Positions 12,501 to 24,139 of a stretch of DNA of 64,000 bases are shown here, in pieces. The notes beneath the pieces were generated by a model, which was not told where the DNA came from, did not search any database, and was given only the letters and a program-made list of their open reading frames with translations. The DNA comes from Lingula anatina (lineage: Eukaryota; Brachiopoda; Lingulata; Lingulida; Lingulidae): positions 380,380 through 444,379 of the forward strand of contig NW_019775389.1 in NCBI RefSeq assembly GCF_001039355.2, read 5' to 3'. Position 1 is the first letter of the stretch; each line of letters starts with the position of its first letter. A program made the translations under genes and the position numbers.

Positions 12501-12838
12501 AAAGTTTCAGCGCTCAAGGTCTACCATATGTCGTGCTTAAAAAAACTGCCAATCTAAAATCAGACAAACATCTGACAAAACGTACATTTATGTAATGAGC
12601 TTTGTTGCTTTTAAATGTTGAAAATATAGTTGGAGATTGAAACGGCTAAACCAACCTTCTTTTCGTTCTTGTCGCCTCCTTCTGCTGATTCTTGCTTCTT
12701 TTTCTTCTTTTTTAGCTTTTTCAACGACGTTTCCTCTTGTTGTCGATCGAGCAATTCATCCGGTGTCAATTTTGACTTCGATTTCTTCTTTGTCTTATCT
12801 TTTTTGGCAAAGAAATCGTCAAGGCTTGCCTCTGTCAT
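9538..12838 (-). CDS. CDV3: CDV3 homologue (carnitine-deficiency-associated ventricle protein 3)
   Basis: Four coding exons on the minus strand: 12838-12656, 11395-11313, 10515-10385 and 9775-9538, with matching phases 0/2/1. The N-terminus MTEASLDDFFAKKDK matches the LDNFFAKRDK start of CDV3 and is followed by a lysine-rich tract. Exon 2 has the acidic EDEEWIDY...DLSGLRIKELQI block (human DEDEWKEL...YSGLRVQAMQI). Exon 3 has SAGPWNRTQ (human SSGPWNKTA). Exon 4 has KYVPPSLRG and a SEEDFPTLGG block (human VYRPPGAR, SDTQFPSL). CDV3 is a small, mostly disordered, poorly characterised cytoplasmic protein. The frame either stops two bases past the exon 4 donor (AGG TAA, 212 residues) or continues into a further exon (see 7189-7339). 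The ATG at 12838 is chosen because it begins the conserved motif. Confidence 0.9.
10559..10733. mobile_element. Foldback (MITE-like) element, family B
   Basis: A left arm starting GGGCTCGTTCAGAATAGGGG is the imperfect inverted complement of the right arm ending CTATTATGAATGGGGCC. The arms are about 58 bp and enclose roughly 60 bp. A relative lies at about 54535-54690 in inverse orientation, sharing the words ATATGGTGA(T/C)CCACTA and CTGAATAGATAT. It lies in a CDV3 intron directly beside a family A element. Confidence 0.7.
10735..10965. mobile_element. Foldback element, family A, diverged copy
   Basis: The left part (GGTTCATTCCCAATGGAACC ... TCTCTTGCTGAACGCAA) aligns with the left arm of 8502-8735. 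The right part (TTGCATACAGCAAGAG) is the inverted counterpart. The arms are more diverged than in the first copy. Together with the neighbouring family B element it fills the space between CDV3 exons 2 and 3, just upstream of exon 3 on the minus strand. Confidence 0.6.
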
Positions 12839-13523
12839 TCTGCCTGTTTCGTTCAACCAGACAAAGTTAATTCCCAGTGCCTTATTTCTTACACTTTAGT
12901 CTAAAATTATGTCTTTATGGATCCACATTGAGCATGCCCGGAAATGACTGTTGCGCAAGCGCATCTTCGAAGCTAGATGGCGCTGTTCATTAACAAGATA
13001 GTACAATAGGATTTTTTTTTATCTCTCATCATAAAATAGTTTGAACATGAGATAAAAGAGAAAACAGAAACTGGAGATGAATATTGTGGCTGTTGGGAAT
13101 AGAAATGAAAGTTGTATCTTTGATTTGGCGTGACAGCACAGATGGCGCTATCAATAATAACTGTGACGTCATGCATATTGATCTACATTTCCAATACAGC
13201 AAAGGACAGGCAGATAACNGAATCAATACAACAAAGGACAGGCAGATAACAATAACCGATATTTTTGGAGAGAGAGATTTCCGTGATGCATGAATAACTA
13301 ATTTAACACAGACTACACCAGAAAAAGGCTGTTGCAGACGGGTGGAAAGTGACCAAAGAAATCTTCGAAAGAGGCTAACTATGAAATTGTTTTAAACCAT
13401 ATTATATATAGTGATTGTTATATTCTACTTTTTTACATAGACTCAATCAGTTTCATCTCTGTCATTCTGCATGTCGCACCTTTTTTAAACGCATAAGTCA
13501 CACAAAATATAGTCATTTCAATC
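12839..13523. promoter_or_regulatory. Shared promoter region between CDV3 (minus) and PDK exon 1A (plus)
   Basis: The two start codons face away from each other across 685 bp. Close to the CDV3 side are CCGGAAATG (ETS-like, 12938-12946), TGCGCAAGCGCA (one mismatch from the palindromic NRF-1 consensus, about 12952-12963) and AGATGGCGCTG (YY1-like, 12974-12984), a combination typical of housekeeping promoters. A single-N assembly junction at 13219 interrupts the region, so its true length is uncertain. The motif reading is by eye. Confidence 0.5.
13199..13250. other. Small duplicated junction around a single N
   Basis: CAAAGGACAGGCAGATAAC occurs immediately before the N at 13219 and again ending at 13250. 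This is the same duplicated-flank signature as the three larger junctions, here only about 20-30 bp, and probably reflects two contig ends that overlap. Confidence 0.8.
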
Positions 13524-13659
13524 ATGAGGATTACTAGATGTTTTTGTCAAATTGCAAAAAGAGCCATCAAAGTTGTTAACAGCGAATCTGCTAATTATAT
13601 TGAAAAATATGGAAAATCAAACCCGACGGCACTCACCTTAAAGGGATACGTAAAATTCG
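13524..13659 (+). CDS. PDK: PDK alternative first exon 1A
   Basis: The ATG at 13524 opens 136 nt to a consensus donor (G|GTGAGT), leaving phase 1. It encodes a basic amphipathic leader ([16 protein letters not shown]) followed by [14 protein letters not shown], which aligns with the PDK N-terminal segment (vertebrate SPSPLSMKQFLDFG). It joins exon 2 ([14 protein letters not shown]) in frame. A (TTTC)n microsatellite follows in the intron (13684-13740). Its promoter would be the one shared with CDV3. Confidence 0.8.
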
Positions 13660-13693
13660 GTGAGTGAATCTTCCTTTCTCTTTCCTTTTTTTC

Positions 13694-13739
<46 letters not shown>

Positions 13740-16700
13740 GTCTGTCTTAGATATTTCCCTATATCTATATTTTTATTTGTATATTTAACTATTTACTCAT
13801 GTATGTATTATATTCTAGTCACATATTTTTCTTTCATTCACTAATGACACTACTGCGACAAATCGATCCTTATCTTTACGAAAACACGGGCAATATATTT
13901 CTTGCAAAATATAATACATTATTATTATTATTATCATATTGTAACCCCACCCCTTCTAAAGTCTTATCTAAACGTGTGTCCTATTTCACCTCCAACCTCA
14001 TCTTTACCTCCGCCAAGGAGGTTGTTTTCACCCCTGTTTGTTTGTCATCAAAATAAATCAAAAAGTTATGGATGAATTTCGATGGAATTTTCAGGGTAGG
14101 TCAGAAATGGGCTAACTTAGAAGTGATTAGTTTTTGGTGGTGATCTGGATCAATAATCAATCAATAATAAAAAATAAAAAAACTAAGTTAAAGACCGATT
14201 TTGATGTAATTTTCAAGAACTGTCAGAAGTGGGCCAAGGAACAGACGATCAGTTTTTGGTGGTGATCAAGATCAATAATCAATAATCATAAATAAAAATA
14301 GCTAAATCATTATAGAATGAAAATTTAGGGGTGAAATGGCATTGGATGGAGACTTTGCTGCCCTGGCGGAGGTCTGCGCTCTCTGAGTGCTTTTCTAGTA
14401 TTTTAATATATTTACAAGCAAAGAAGTAGGCCTACAATGCGTACTTGTGGCATTTTTTACTGCAATAAGGACCAGCACTGTTTATTGTAGGCCTATATAT
14501 ATATATATATAGATAGATAGATAACCGTGTTTATGGCACAGTTTAACGCAAGAGATAAGTGTACAATGTAAATATATGCACCGTGATTCACCAGCTATCG
14601 CTTCACTGTCTGCGTACACCCACGTACCCTGGGTGTCAGAGTTCACTGGAAAGTTTCCAGTAACTGAAAACGGCAGAGGTATGCTAATATTGTACACTCG
14701 GGGTGCTTGACCCCGTTAACCTAATTTTTAGGGTTAGAAACTGGCCCACATGCGACGTCATAATTATGTTTACGACCCTTGCTTATCGAAGGTCATGCAT
14801 CTGCGTCCTTCGCACATACCAACCGCGGTATATAAGAGCCCCGACGATAATAGCTACCTTGTGATAGGTGACAACACTGATCGAGAGGATCACGTATACC
14901 CACTAGGGTGAGATCGGGTGAAGCACAGAGGAAATATTTTTAAGTTTCTACCAGATGATTCTGTAGCAAGATTTCAAAGGACTGAGACAAGATGAAGATT
15001 TCGGGAAGATTGTTAGCGACTCTGGCTCAGGGATGTGTGCGGAGGACGACGGAGAGGGACCATTTGGCGCGTAGATTCGAGTTCTATGCTTGTAAACACA
15101 ACCCAACGCCGCTGACGTTAGGAGGATATCTTAAGTTCGGTGGGTAGATATATGCTTGCAATTCACAGGCAAAAATTACTGCAGGATTGAAAGAGGCTCA
15201 AAATCGTTAATATTGTTGTCATTTATTGTTTTGGAAACACAGCTACTGAAAAGTCTTAGGAGTAATATTGTGGCGCAGCTTACAATGTTAAACGTATGGA
15301 ATAACTTTGTTTAAATTAAGTCTAATGTTAAAAAGGAAAGTTACTTTTATTTATTTACAATGATATTGGTGGGTTGCGACAGTGTCCGCGATACAAGACA
15401 CAGAGCAATGTCAATGTAGAAAAATAAAACAAATAAAATGCCCGTTCCATTTAAAAACGTCGAAAACATGTACGCATATAGTTCGGTGGTTACTTTTGGT
15501 CAATGTTGTTTTTGTCCAGTAATGTTTATTTTGAGAAAAATTTTACTAAAACTCCGTAATCTGTCAGACATCTGGATGAAAACATTGATGAGGTGAATAG
15601 AGAAGGTGTGCCGCTCAAGGGCACAATTCAGCAAATGAGAAGAGAGAACGTAGTTTCAAGGTCAATCCATTGACAAATCAAGATCAAGTGTTCTGAAAAC
15701 ACCCACTGACCTTTGAAAGTGTGTCAGTACTTTAGGTCGCCATTGTCGGTAACACTGCAAGGACGTTTGCGTATCATCTTGCGGATTTTCCTCATTTGAT
15801 CTGTTTTATTGTCTGAATGGGTCTGGAAAAACACTGGATTTGGAAGAGGACTATGTACTGTTGTCTTAGACAGAGGGAACCGTCTATTATACGCAGTTTT
15901 AGTCAGATTAGTGCAATAGTTTATCCTTTGTTTTGATTTGGAAATCTGATTCATTCATCGCGACCAACAAAATGATGAAGTCCGCGCTTCTTCGACCCAC
16001 CAGGCCGTTGGGTTTTGTCAGACGATTTAGATGTCAGCCAGCAGCCATCAGTGTGGTGAAGAAATACGCAGAATTCAACCCAGCACCGCTCTCGCTGCGA
16101 AATCTATTAGATTTTGGTAAGAAAGCATACGACGCAAAGCAGAGTCCAAAGTCCAACTGTGTTTTGCCGGCTTTAGCCTCTTGCACATCGGTCGACGTTT
16201 TCATGATTTGCGTGCTAAATCCTATTTAATTTTTATGAATGTTATTTAGTTTAATAATTGGAATTGAAATAGAATTTGCAGTTATATGTTATAATTTACT
16301 TTAAAATAAATTCCAGGAAAGTTTTATTTATTTAATTATTTATTTATTTGAGCGACAGATTTATTGTGTATGCCTAATTTTCATAATTGATAGGACTGTT
16401 ATTGCACTGAAGAAAGACTATTATTTATAGGAGATAGACATGAAAGCTTTGAATTTATTAGATAAATTACAGGTCTGACATGTATAATACAAGTGCACAT
16501 TTTTTCTGATTCAAATATTTTGTTTTCAAAAATATGACACCTTCACAAGAATTTTCAAAACACTAGGATAGATTTTTATTAGTTTACAGATTTCCACAGA
16601 AAGTGCATTTGTTAATTCTGTAAATCAGTCTTTTAGTGGTCTTGCGTAAAGATTTCTCTACTTACACCTTGGCTGCACTGTATGTGAAAGAGCGCAGTTG

Positions 16701-19700
16701 GACAGCTTATCATGACCAGCAAACAAATATTAACATGTCAGCTGGCTTAGGTTTTAGGTAAACAAATGCCAGGTCATCGGTTATGTAAGAATTTTGTACA
16801 CTGTTTGTGAAAGATGTTATTTTGATTGAATGCATATGTTAATTGCAAATGTAATGATGCATTGTCGTGTTTTGCAAAATCCAAATATTAACTTGTGACC
16901 CCCCCCACATCCCATAAAACTTATGTTAGGAGACCCATAAAAATCTGTTAGGAGAAAAAAAAATTCTGATGCAAGACACACACAGTATATATGCAAACCA
17001 CATTTATAAAAATGATTTGTTTTTACAGTGGAAAAAATTATATACTAGTATTTGCGAGTTAATGAAATTGGGTTAAGTATTTATATTATCTCATTTGAAT
17101 ACTGCCTGACATGCAATATTGCTTTCTTTCCCTTATCAACCGGTTTGAACCAGTTTGAACTAGTTCTGAGGCCTGGGGCGCCAGTTGCATAAAATAATGG
17201 AAGTTATAGCTGAAACGTTTTGTTCTGATTGCAGTTCAGAATAAACATATGCTTTTGTTTTCTATAGTAAAGTAACCATTGGTCTAAACTGCTGGCTTTT
17301 TTCTATCAGAAAATGGATATAGCTCATTTAAATATACTACTGTAACAAATTTATATTACTGAATAGTATTTAGGTCTTAGTTCTTTATTAGGCGAAGGGG
17401 TTGGTCTTTAAGTTAAGACCAATTTTGTGTCTTAAAGCGCTTTTGTGGAACAAGTCCCTGACCATAAATAATTTTCAACTGATCAGTCAGAAGTGAGTCA
17501 TCCTCCAGTACAGCGTAACTAATAGCATCAGCATTTTTTTTTTTTTTTGTAAAATAGATTTTGTGAGAATTCAACATTTGCTTTCTAGTCACAAGACTCG
17601 TCTTATTCATCCCTGTGCAATAACCAGTATTGAACTACTCATATATACTTTGTACTTATGGTAATGGTCTTTTTTCATAGCATATATGCATGGATAGATA
17701 TATTGACCCAGCTATTTCTATGCACATTTGTGTTCTCAGACAGATAAAGAAGGAAAAAAACTAAAAAAGGACCACTATTATAATAGATATATAAGACTCA
17801 ATATACAAGTGTTGACTGGATCTTAGATAAGATGCACATGGTTGAACTTTTCATGAGGGGTTTGCATTGTTATTAATTGTTATGAGAGGTGAACTTTGTT
17901 AACTGGAATATGGCTTATCATTCCAATCTGATACTATGTTATCAAGGTGGTTCTGCTGTAAGCTCTGCCTTAATTATTTTGTAAGGCTTATAGAGGTTAC
18001 GGAAGTTTTTGTGCAATGTGGCATTCACTTTTTTCCAGATTTGATGCAAGAGTGCAAAGGGGTCCAAAAGTTGCAGTTCTGTTAAATGCTTAATCCGTAA
18101 AACTGTATACACAGATGGCTTTTCACCCTAGCAACACTAATTTGTATAGTGCCTGATGATTTGCATAGACTTCGATCTTAGGCAATGTCATGAAAGAATA
18201 CTTGTTGTGAGTAATTGGGCAAATTTTCAGATTAAGAGAAGTTTGAGAGTCGTGACCCGAACGTGTAAACACGCCAAGGCTATAAAAAGCTGCGTGCCAT
18301 GGTTTCTTTCACATTGAGTCACGAGTTTCACCTTAGACCACCTTGGCATCTCTCTCTTTTTTTTTTTTTTTTTTTTTAGTCAAGCTTGGTGAACTAATTC
18401 TGTTCTTCCTGGTTGTTCAACAATGCCTGTATTTTCTAAAAATCTTGAATGTTAAGGAAGAGAGATCTGAAAAAAGGAGATTAATTTCTGTCTGTTTGTG
18501 AAAGTTCATGAGGTGCATGCACACTATGAGAAACGTGCTTATCTGAGCGCGACCTCTCTGGCATTTCTCCTTCACAACTCTGAAGTCATTCTGGGATCCA
18601 TGGAGCAATTGTTTCAAGGGAATCAGATATTGCAAAGCTGGTTTATTAATCTTTCTAATGTTTTCTGACTTTTACAGAAAGGTTAAACCCATCATGTGTC
18701 TGTAAATAGAGGCTTAACTGATAATGATATGCGTGTGGTTGCTATTAAACTTCTTGTAGAAATGTTTGTACCAGTCATCAGGCCCTGTAGTCTTTTTTTC
18801 TTAATTTGTAAAATAGGAAAATCTAACAAAAAGACATTGACTTCTTGACTTCATGATCGATGATTTAAGCATCTGCAAATTTTGGAAAAACAGGATACTG
18901 GAGAGTCATGGTTGAAATTGTGAGTTCTGAAACATCAGTTGAATCCATGAGACATTCCTGTCTTAATTGTGTCCATGAGTTAAATGCCAGTTTTTAATTA
19001 ACAAGATAAATAGTCTCATTACTCTAGATTGTGGATACAATAGGAAATTGGGGGGGGGGGGGGCAGGGGGATATCCCCCTGCCCAAATTGAAGGAATTGA
19101 ATTAATTGGCATTTCATTAAGGAAGTCTGTGTCAGAGATCTTCTCATTTATAAGCCAGTCTTGTCCTCAAAGGTCACGTTGTTATGTGATGTGAAAGAGA
19201 ATCAATACTAATAAGACAGCACTGCTCTTATATATTTCGTGTGTGTGTTTTAATCAAGCTACTCCGTCTTACCTACATACCCCCTTAAACAGGGTTTAAA
19301 GCTTATTCAATAATGTGCGTGTAGGTGCATTGTGTGTTGATGTCTGTGTTCTTGTTTGGTTAATAAGGGACCATACGTATGAATGATGGCCTACGTGTCC
19401 ATAATATTGGTTACATGCAGTGCTGAGAGCCCACATGTATAGCCAAATATATCCAAAATGTGCCATAAATTTTTTTATTTCCAGCTTCTGCCCTTATAAA
19501 TACTTCATCACTGCTTCTGAGTCATAGCTCTGCCAATTGTGTTTTTTTTCCAAATCAACATAATCAGCCAAACTCTTCAATTATATTAAACAGAAGTTGC
19601 TTTGGGAATATCGATCAACAGTTCAATTTTTTTTAGTCCCTCGTGTGGCCAAATTGACCAAATTCCCTTTACCTACTATGATTTCTCTCTGTATAAGTCA

Positions 19701-22700
19701 CCCCTCCCTCTTGCAGATATAAAACCATAACCTTTTCACTTATTTTGCAAAGTCATTTCCCATATTTATCCCAATCTTTTAACCATCTTTTTTCCCCCCT
19801 CTCACTTCAGGTCAGAATCCATGCCAACAAAAATCGTTCAAGTTCCTCAGGTTTGAGCTTGCTGTGAGACTGGCAAATATGCTGAAAGAAATAGAAGAGC
19901 TTCCCAAAGACCTGATGAACACTTCTTCAGCAGATCTCGTCCACAGATGGTAAGATTTGAGAAAAAAAAAATAATAAAACCTACACCAGGACTCTCAGGG
20001 TGCAGATAAACACAAGGCAACTTGCCAGTGCTGATATACAATGTTGCTATGGCAACTGCTTCACAGAATCACTTGCCAAGAATTACCCAGTTCTGTGTCT
20101 TAATACTGTGGAGAATATCAACCTTGGAGAATACTTTTATATAATGTGTAGAAAAAAGATAATGGTTCATGAAACTTAAAAAAAATGTGTATTTTTCAGG
20201 TATGAAGAGAGTTTCAGAGAACTAATGGAGTTTGAGAATGCCAGTTCTTCAGATCAGAGTGTTTTGTCAGAGTGAGTGAACTTTGTGGTTCTTATTGATC
20301 AGTTAGTGAACCATTCTGACCTGACAGTATAAATTACAGTAATTCTTGTCTGGTATTTTGTTACAGTAACACCAGCCCATTTTTTTTGTCTCTAACACTC
20401 ATTTTGTGAACAAACACCTTTTTTTTAAAATGAAATGGCACTTTGTTGGAGACATTCTGCTGTTCTTATCTGATGTTTTATGATTTCAGATTTTCTGAAG
20501 CTTTAGAAAAGATCCGAAGTCGTCACAGTACAGTGGTTGAAACCATGGCACAGGTGAGGAAGTCCACCATCTTAGTGTGATAATGCAATCATAGTGACAC
20601 ATGTACAGCAGACACACATCATTACAAATTTATTTATTTTTTAACATTTCTTTTTTTAATTAAGTTAAAGTGTACTCATTTTAGACAAATAATCATAAAA
20701 GAAAACAAAGAAAAAAGAAGGACATACACATCATCGATTCTAATACATTCTGGCTATTTTGACTCTCTAATTTCAGTTTGACAATTTCCTCTTCTTTCAA
20801 TCAAATCACAATTAAGAAGCATAAATGCAGTAACATGCCACAACTCATACAATATACCAGGCAAAGCCAAAGCCAAAGAAGTTCATACTTGTATAGTATG
20901 TTTAAAACCTGTGAGACCTAAATTGATAATTACATTAGCATAAATGTGATTATTTGTTGCCTAGTGGCAGCATCGTTTTTGCACATTCCCATGTCCTTGT
21001 TTTCTTGCCACAGGGCGTGATGGAACTTGCAAATAGCTCTCCAGATGGCGTACTAGAAGACGCCACTCGAAAAGACATTCAGTATTTCCTCAACCGCTTC
21101 TACATAAGCAGAATTAGTATCAGAATGCTCATCAACCAGCATAGTAAGTGTCAGAGGTCATAGGTCAAAGTTGAAGGTCAAGGTTGAAGTCTTAGGATTT
21201 TTCTGTTAAACAGCCAATCAGGATCCTTGGGACAAGTTGTAACCTCAAGTCAGCCAATCGGAACACCTGACATATATTCAAGTGGATTGTTGATTGGATG
21301 AGTTTTTGTTTTCTTTCAGGTTTTCATTGAACATGATGGAATTCAGTACATTGATAACCTTTGCCATTGAAACACCCTTTTTCATTGCAGTACTTAAAAT
21401 ATGAAACCGAGTCATGATATTGAGTTATTTATCTTAATCACTACTCTGGTAGTTATAGAAGAAGGTTTTAAAGAACTTTTTTCAAAAAGAATTGATTTTT
21501 TAATATTTTTTCTTTTAAAATTTTATAAACATGGAATAGTTTTACAGTAAGTTGTCTTGCTCTCTTCTAAACATGTTCAGATCTTAACACTTTGATTTTT
21601 TTCATTATTTTATGGATATTATTATACATTTCAAAAATAAGTACAAAGTCTGTGCTGATCAATTCAATTAGTTTCTTGTTTTTTGTATTCACTGTAAGAC
21701 TTCATTTGTAAGATGGATTTTTTTTTATATTTTCAGTTCTGTTATTTGGGAACCAGCTGAACCAGGAAAGGCGTTATATAGGGTCCATAGATCCCCACTG
21801 CGATGTTCTGGAAGTGGTTCAAGGTAGGGGAAATGCCAGTTTAAATCAATGATGTTATTACAGTAATAATGATAAAGAAGAAGTGATAATGATGAAGAAG
21901 TTTTATTGATTTCAACATGAATTGTGAATATTTTTACAGCTGGAAAGTATGTTTTGATTTTCTTAATTTTCCTCAGGTGCGTATGAGGACGCCAAGGGCT
22001 TGTGCGACCTTCATTATTGCATTACCCCAAAGTTGGACATCAAATGTTTTAATCGTAAGTGTTCCTGTAATGTTTATTCTTTTCTGGGTGCTGAAAGATG
22101 CTTACCTGGGAAGAGTGATTTCAACTGAAATGACATTGATTAAAATATTGATTTATATATGAAATTTGGGATTTCTATTGAACTTAGCAAAAATCCTTCC
22201 TCAAAAAAATAATAATAAAAATAAAACGCACTGAAAAAAATTCATGCTGATAGAGACAGTAAGGTTATTATTATTACTTGTTTTATTTAGCCTATGAGCA
22301 GGGAGAGCCTATCCAGATGGTCTACGTCCCATCCCATCTTCACCACATCATGTTTGAACTGTTCAAGAACTCAATGCGCGCCACTATCGAGACGCGCAGT
22401 AATGTCACAGATAGTGATCTCCTGCCCCACATTGAGGTGAAGATATTTAAAGGAAAAGAAGACATAACAATCAAGGTAAATGAATAAGGAAGGGGATAAT
22501 ATATATACACACACACATACAATATTGGATTATTGCATACCTTATAATCTGTTAGATAACAGTGTTATATAGTTGCACAGCTGTCAAAATCATTGAAATT
22601 ATTTTTATATTATTAAAATTACGGAGTTATTATTCAGATAAGTGACCAAGGCGGTGGTTTCAGCAGAGACCAGCTTGACCTGATGTTTAACTACACCTAC

Positions 22701-24139
22701 ACCACTGCGTCCAAGCCTTCAGCTGATCACCACACACCCTTTGTAAGTTTACCTCATGGTCATAATGTGTGTGTTCCACCTTAATGTTGCAAAACTTTGT
22801 TATATCACTGCTTTTCCCATAATCACTATCACAAGGTACAGCACATATAATACTGTTGACAAAATTATTATCTTTAGAAAGTTTTTAAGTTGTATGTTTT
22901 TAGTTTATGAGTAACTCTTTCATTGAAAATGGAGACTGGTGAATATCATTTGTGGCAATACAATGAGTTAAGTTGGATTTTATTTATCATTATTATTATT
23001 ATTTTCCCTAGGCTGGCTATGGCTATGGTCTCCCTCTGTCTCGTCTGTATGCTGTCTATCTGAACGGTAACCTTGACCTTGCTCCCGTGGAGGGGCATGG
23101 AACTGATGCCTATGTATATCTAAAGGTATGGAAGATACAGAATTATATAGGTCAGCAAGGTGTAAGTGACATGAATGTCAAGCACATTTGTCTGCCACTT
23201 ACACCTCCTGATAAGTGTTGTGTCTGTATAATTTCACAGGGGTTGTCAAGGACATAGATAAGTTAGATGTGTTATATTTTGTATTTACTTGTCGCGGGAT
23301 GTACAGGGGTGTGCGAGAAAACATTGGGACTACATTTTATGTACTTGACATCTGCTGTAGAACTTAAGTTTTGTCATTTTGTTCTGATGTTGCATATTGC
23401 TTTCTATAATTATATGTGAAATTGCATGATTTTTACTTCAAAAAAGTATGTTAAAAGCATTCAAATTGTAGATTATAACAACATATTTCTTATTAATTCA
23501 CAATTAAGCTCTTTCAAAATAATGCCAATTCTGAAATCATAAATTTATGTCCTTCAGACTCTTTCTCAAGCTGCCAGCGAGCTTCTCCCAGTTTTCAACA
23601 AAACTACAGCAAAGTACTACAATTCCCCCATACCTGTAGCTGATTGGAGTAACCCCAGTCACACCACTGGTAGGACTTGTAATTTAGTCTATTACATGTG
23701 ATAAGATAAGATAAGATTTAAAAGTGCGTGTCTGTGTGTGTGTGTTTGAGAGAGAGAGAGACTATAAGTGTATACAAGTGGGCATGTCAGAATTAAAACT
23801 TCTGTTTGAATTGCATTATTGCTGTATAAATTGCAGATTAAATTATGTGAAAGTGTTTTTTATTTCAATTTGTTCTATCGTCGATGAGTCAGATTTCAAA
23901 GATTCAAAGATAAGTTTTAATGTTTGAAAGATGTATTACTTTTTGAAGATATGAGAATTCAACATTTTCTTGTGTTGAAGAATCAAAACATGATGACACT
24001 AATATTACAGTCTAATTATATTATTTATTTATTCCTTCATTTCTTTACATGTATATAAATTGAAATGCATATTTTCCATTTTTCAGGTCTCACAACATTT
24101 CTTTCAAGGACATACTGCACAAAAACCAGTAACCAGTAG
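13524..24139 (+). CDS. PDK: Pyruvate dehydrogenase (lipoamide) kinase, mitochondrial
   Basis: Phosphorylates and inactivates the E1 alpha subunit of the mitochondrial pyruvate dehydrogenase complex. It has one of three first exons (13524-13659, 14992-15139, 15972-16116), then 19811-19949, 20200-20271, 20490-20553, 21014-21143, 21737-21823, 21977-22054, 22291-22475, 22638-22742, 23012-23125, 23558-23669 and 24087-24139; all phases agree. The protein is 424, 428 or 427 residues by first exon, as in vertebrate PDKs. Visible GHKL ATPase motifs are the N-box ([11 protein letters not shown]), G1 (SDQGGGFS), G2 ([13 protein letters not shown]) and the [11 protein letters not shown] strand. The histidine-bearing [15 protein letters not shown] helix, the YVPSHLHH segment and the C-terminal ADWS that includes the DW motif are present. 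BCKDK is excluded by the PDK-type N-terminus and C-terminal tail. Exons 3-12 recur at 33173-37193 through misassembly. Confidence 0.95.
13684..13740. repeat. (TTTC)n microsatellite
   Basis: Near-perfect tetranucleotide repeat just downstream of PDK exon 1A. Confidence 0.9.
14005..14400. mobile_element. Dispersed repeat, non-coding, in the PDK first-exon cluster
   Basis: It begins CCTCCGCCAAGGAGGTTGTT and ends GGCGGAGGTCTGCGCTCTCT followed by GAGTGCTTTTCTAGT. Internally it has twice-repeated TTTTTGGTGGTGATC words. This layout matches a short non-autonomous repeat that I recall as widespread in marine animal genomes; the family name cannot be given without a library search. It lies between PDK exons 1A and 1B. 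Confidence 0.6.
14829..14838 (+). promoter_or_regulatory. TATA box ahead of PDK exon 1B
   Basis: GTATATAAGAG lies about 160 bp upstream of the exon 1B start codon, so transcription would begin near 14860 and give a leader of about 130 nt. A CRE-like CGACGTCA (about 14753-14760) lies 70 bp further upstream. No comparable TATA box is evident ahead of exon 1C. Confidence 0.6.
14992..15139 (+). CDS. PDK: PDK alternative first exon 1B
   Basis: The ATG at 14992 opens 148 nt to a donor (G|GTGGGT), phase 1. The leader [18 protein letters not shown] is a typical mitochondrial presequence with arginines and no acidic residues. It is followed by [14 protein letters not shown], closer to exon 1A than to 1C, which suggests that 1A and 1B arose from one another. 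It has its own TATA-type promoter. Confidence 0.85.
15972..16116 (+). CDS. PDK: PDK alternative first exon 1C (canonical type)
   Basis: Tandem ATGs at 15972 and 15975 open 145 nt to a donor (G|GTAAGA), phase 1. The leader [19 protein letters not shown] is basic. It is followed by [20 protein letters not shown], the closest of the three to the vertebrate PDK segment ending LSMKQFLDFG. This is therefore likely the ancestral first exon. Intron 1 then runs 3.7 kb to 19810. Confidence 0.85.
16117..19810 (+). other. PDK intron 1
   Basis: AT-rich intron with poly-T and poly-G runs (18358-18378, 19050-19063). CTATAAAAAGC at about 18280 looks like a TATA box, but I found no open first exon ending in the required phase downstream of it, so I do not call another promoter. 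Confidence 0.6.

Noticed and set aside
18240-18420. A fourth PDK promoter/first exon near CTATAAAAAGC
   Set aside because: No ATG-initiated open segment ending in phase 1 with the PDK N-terminal motif follows it.
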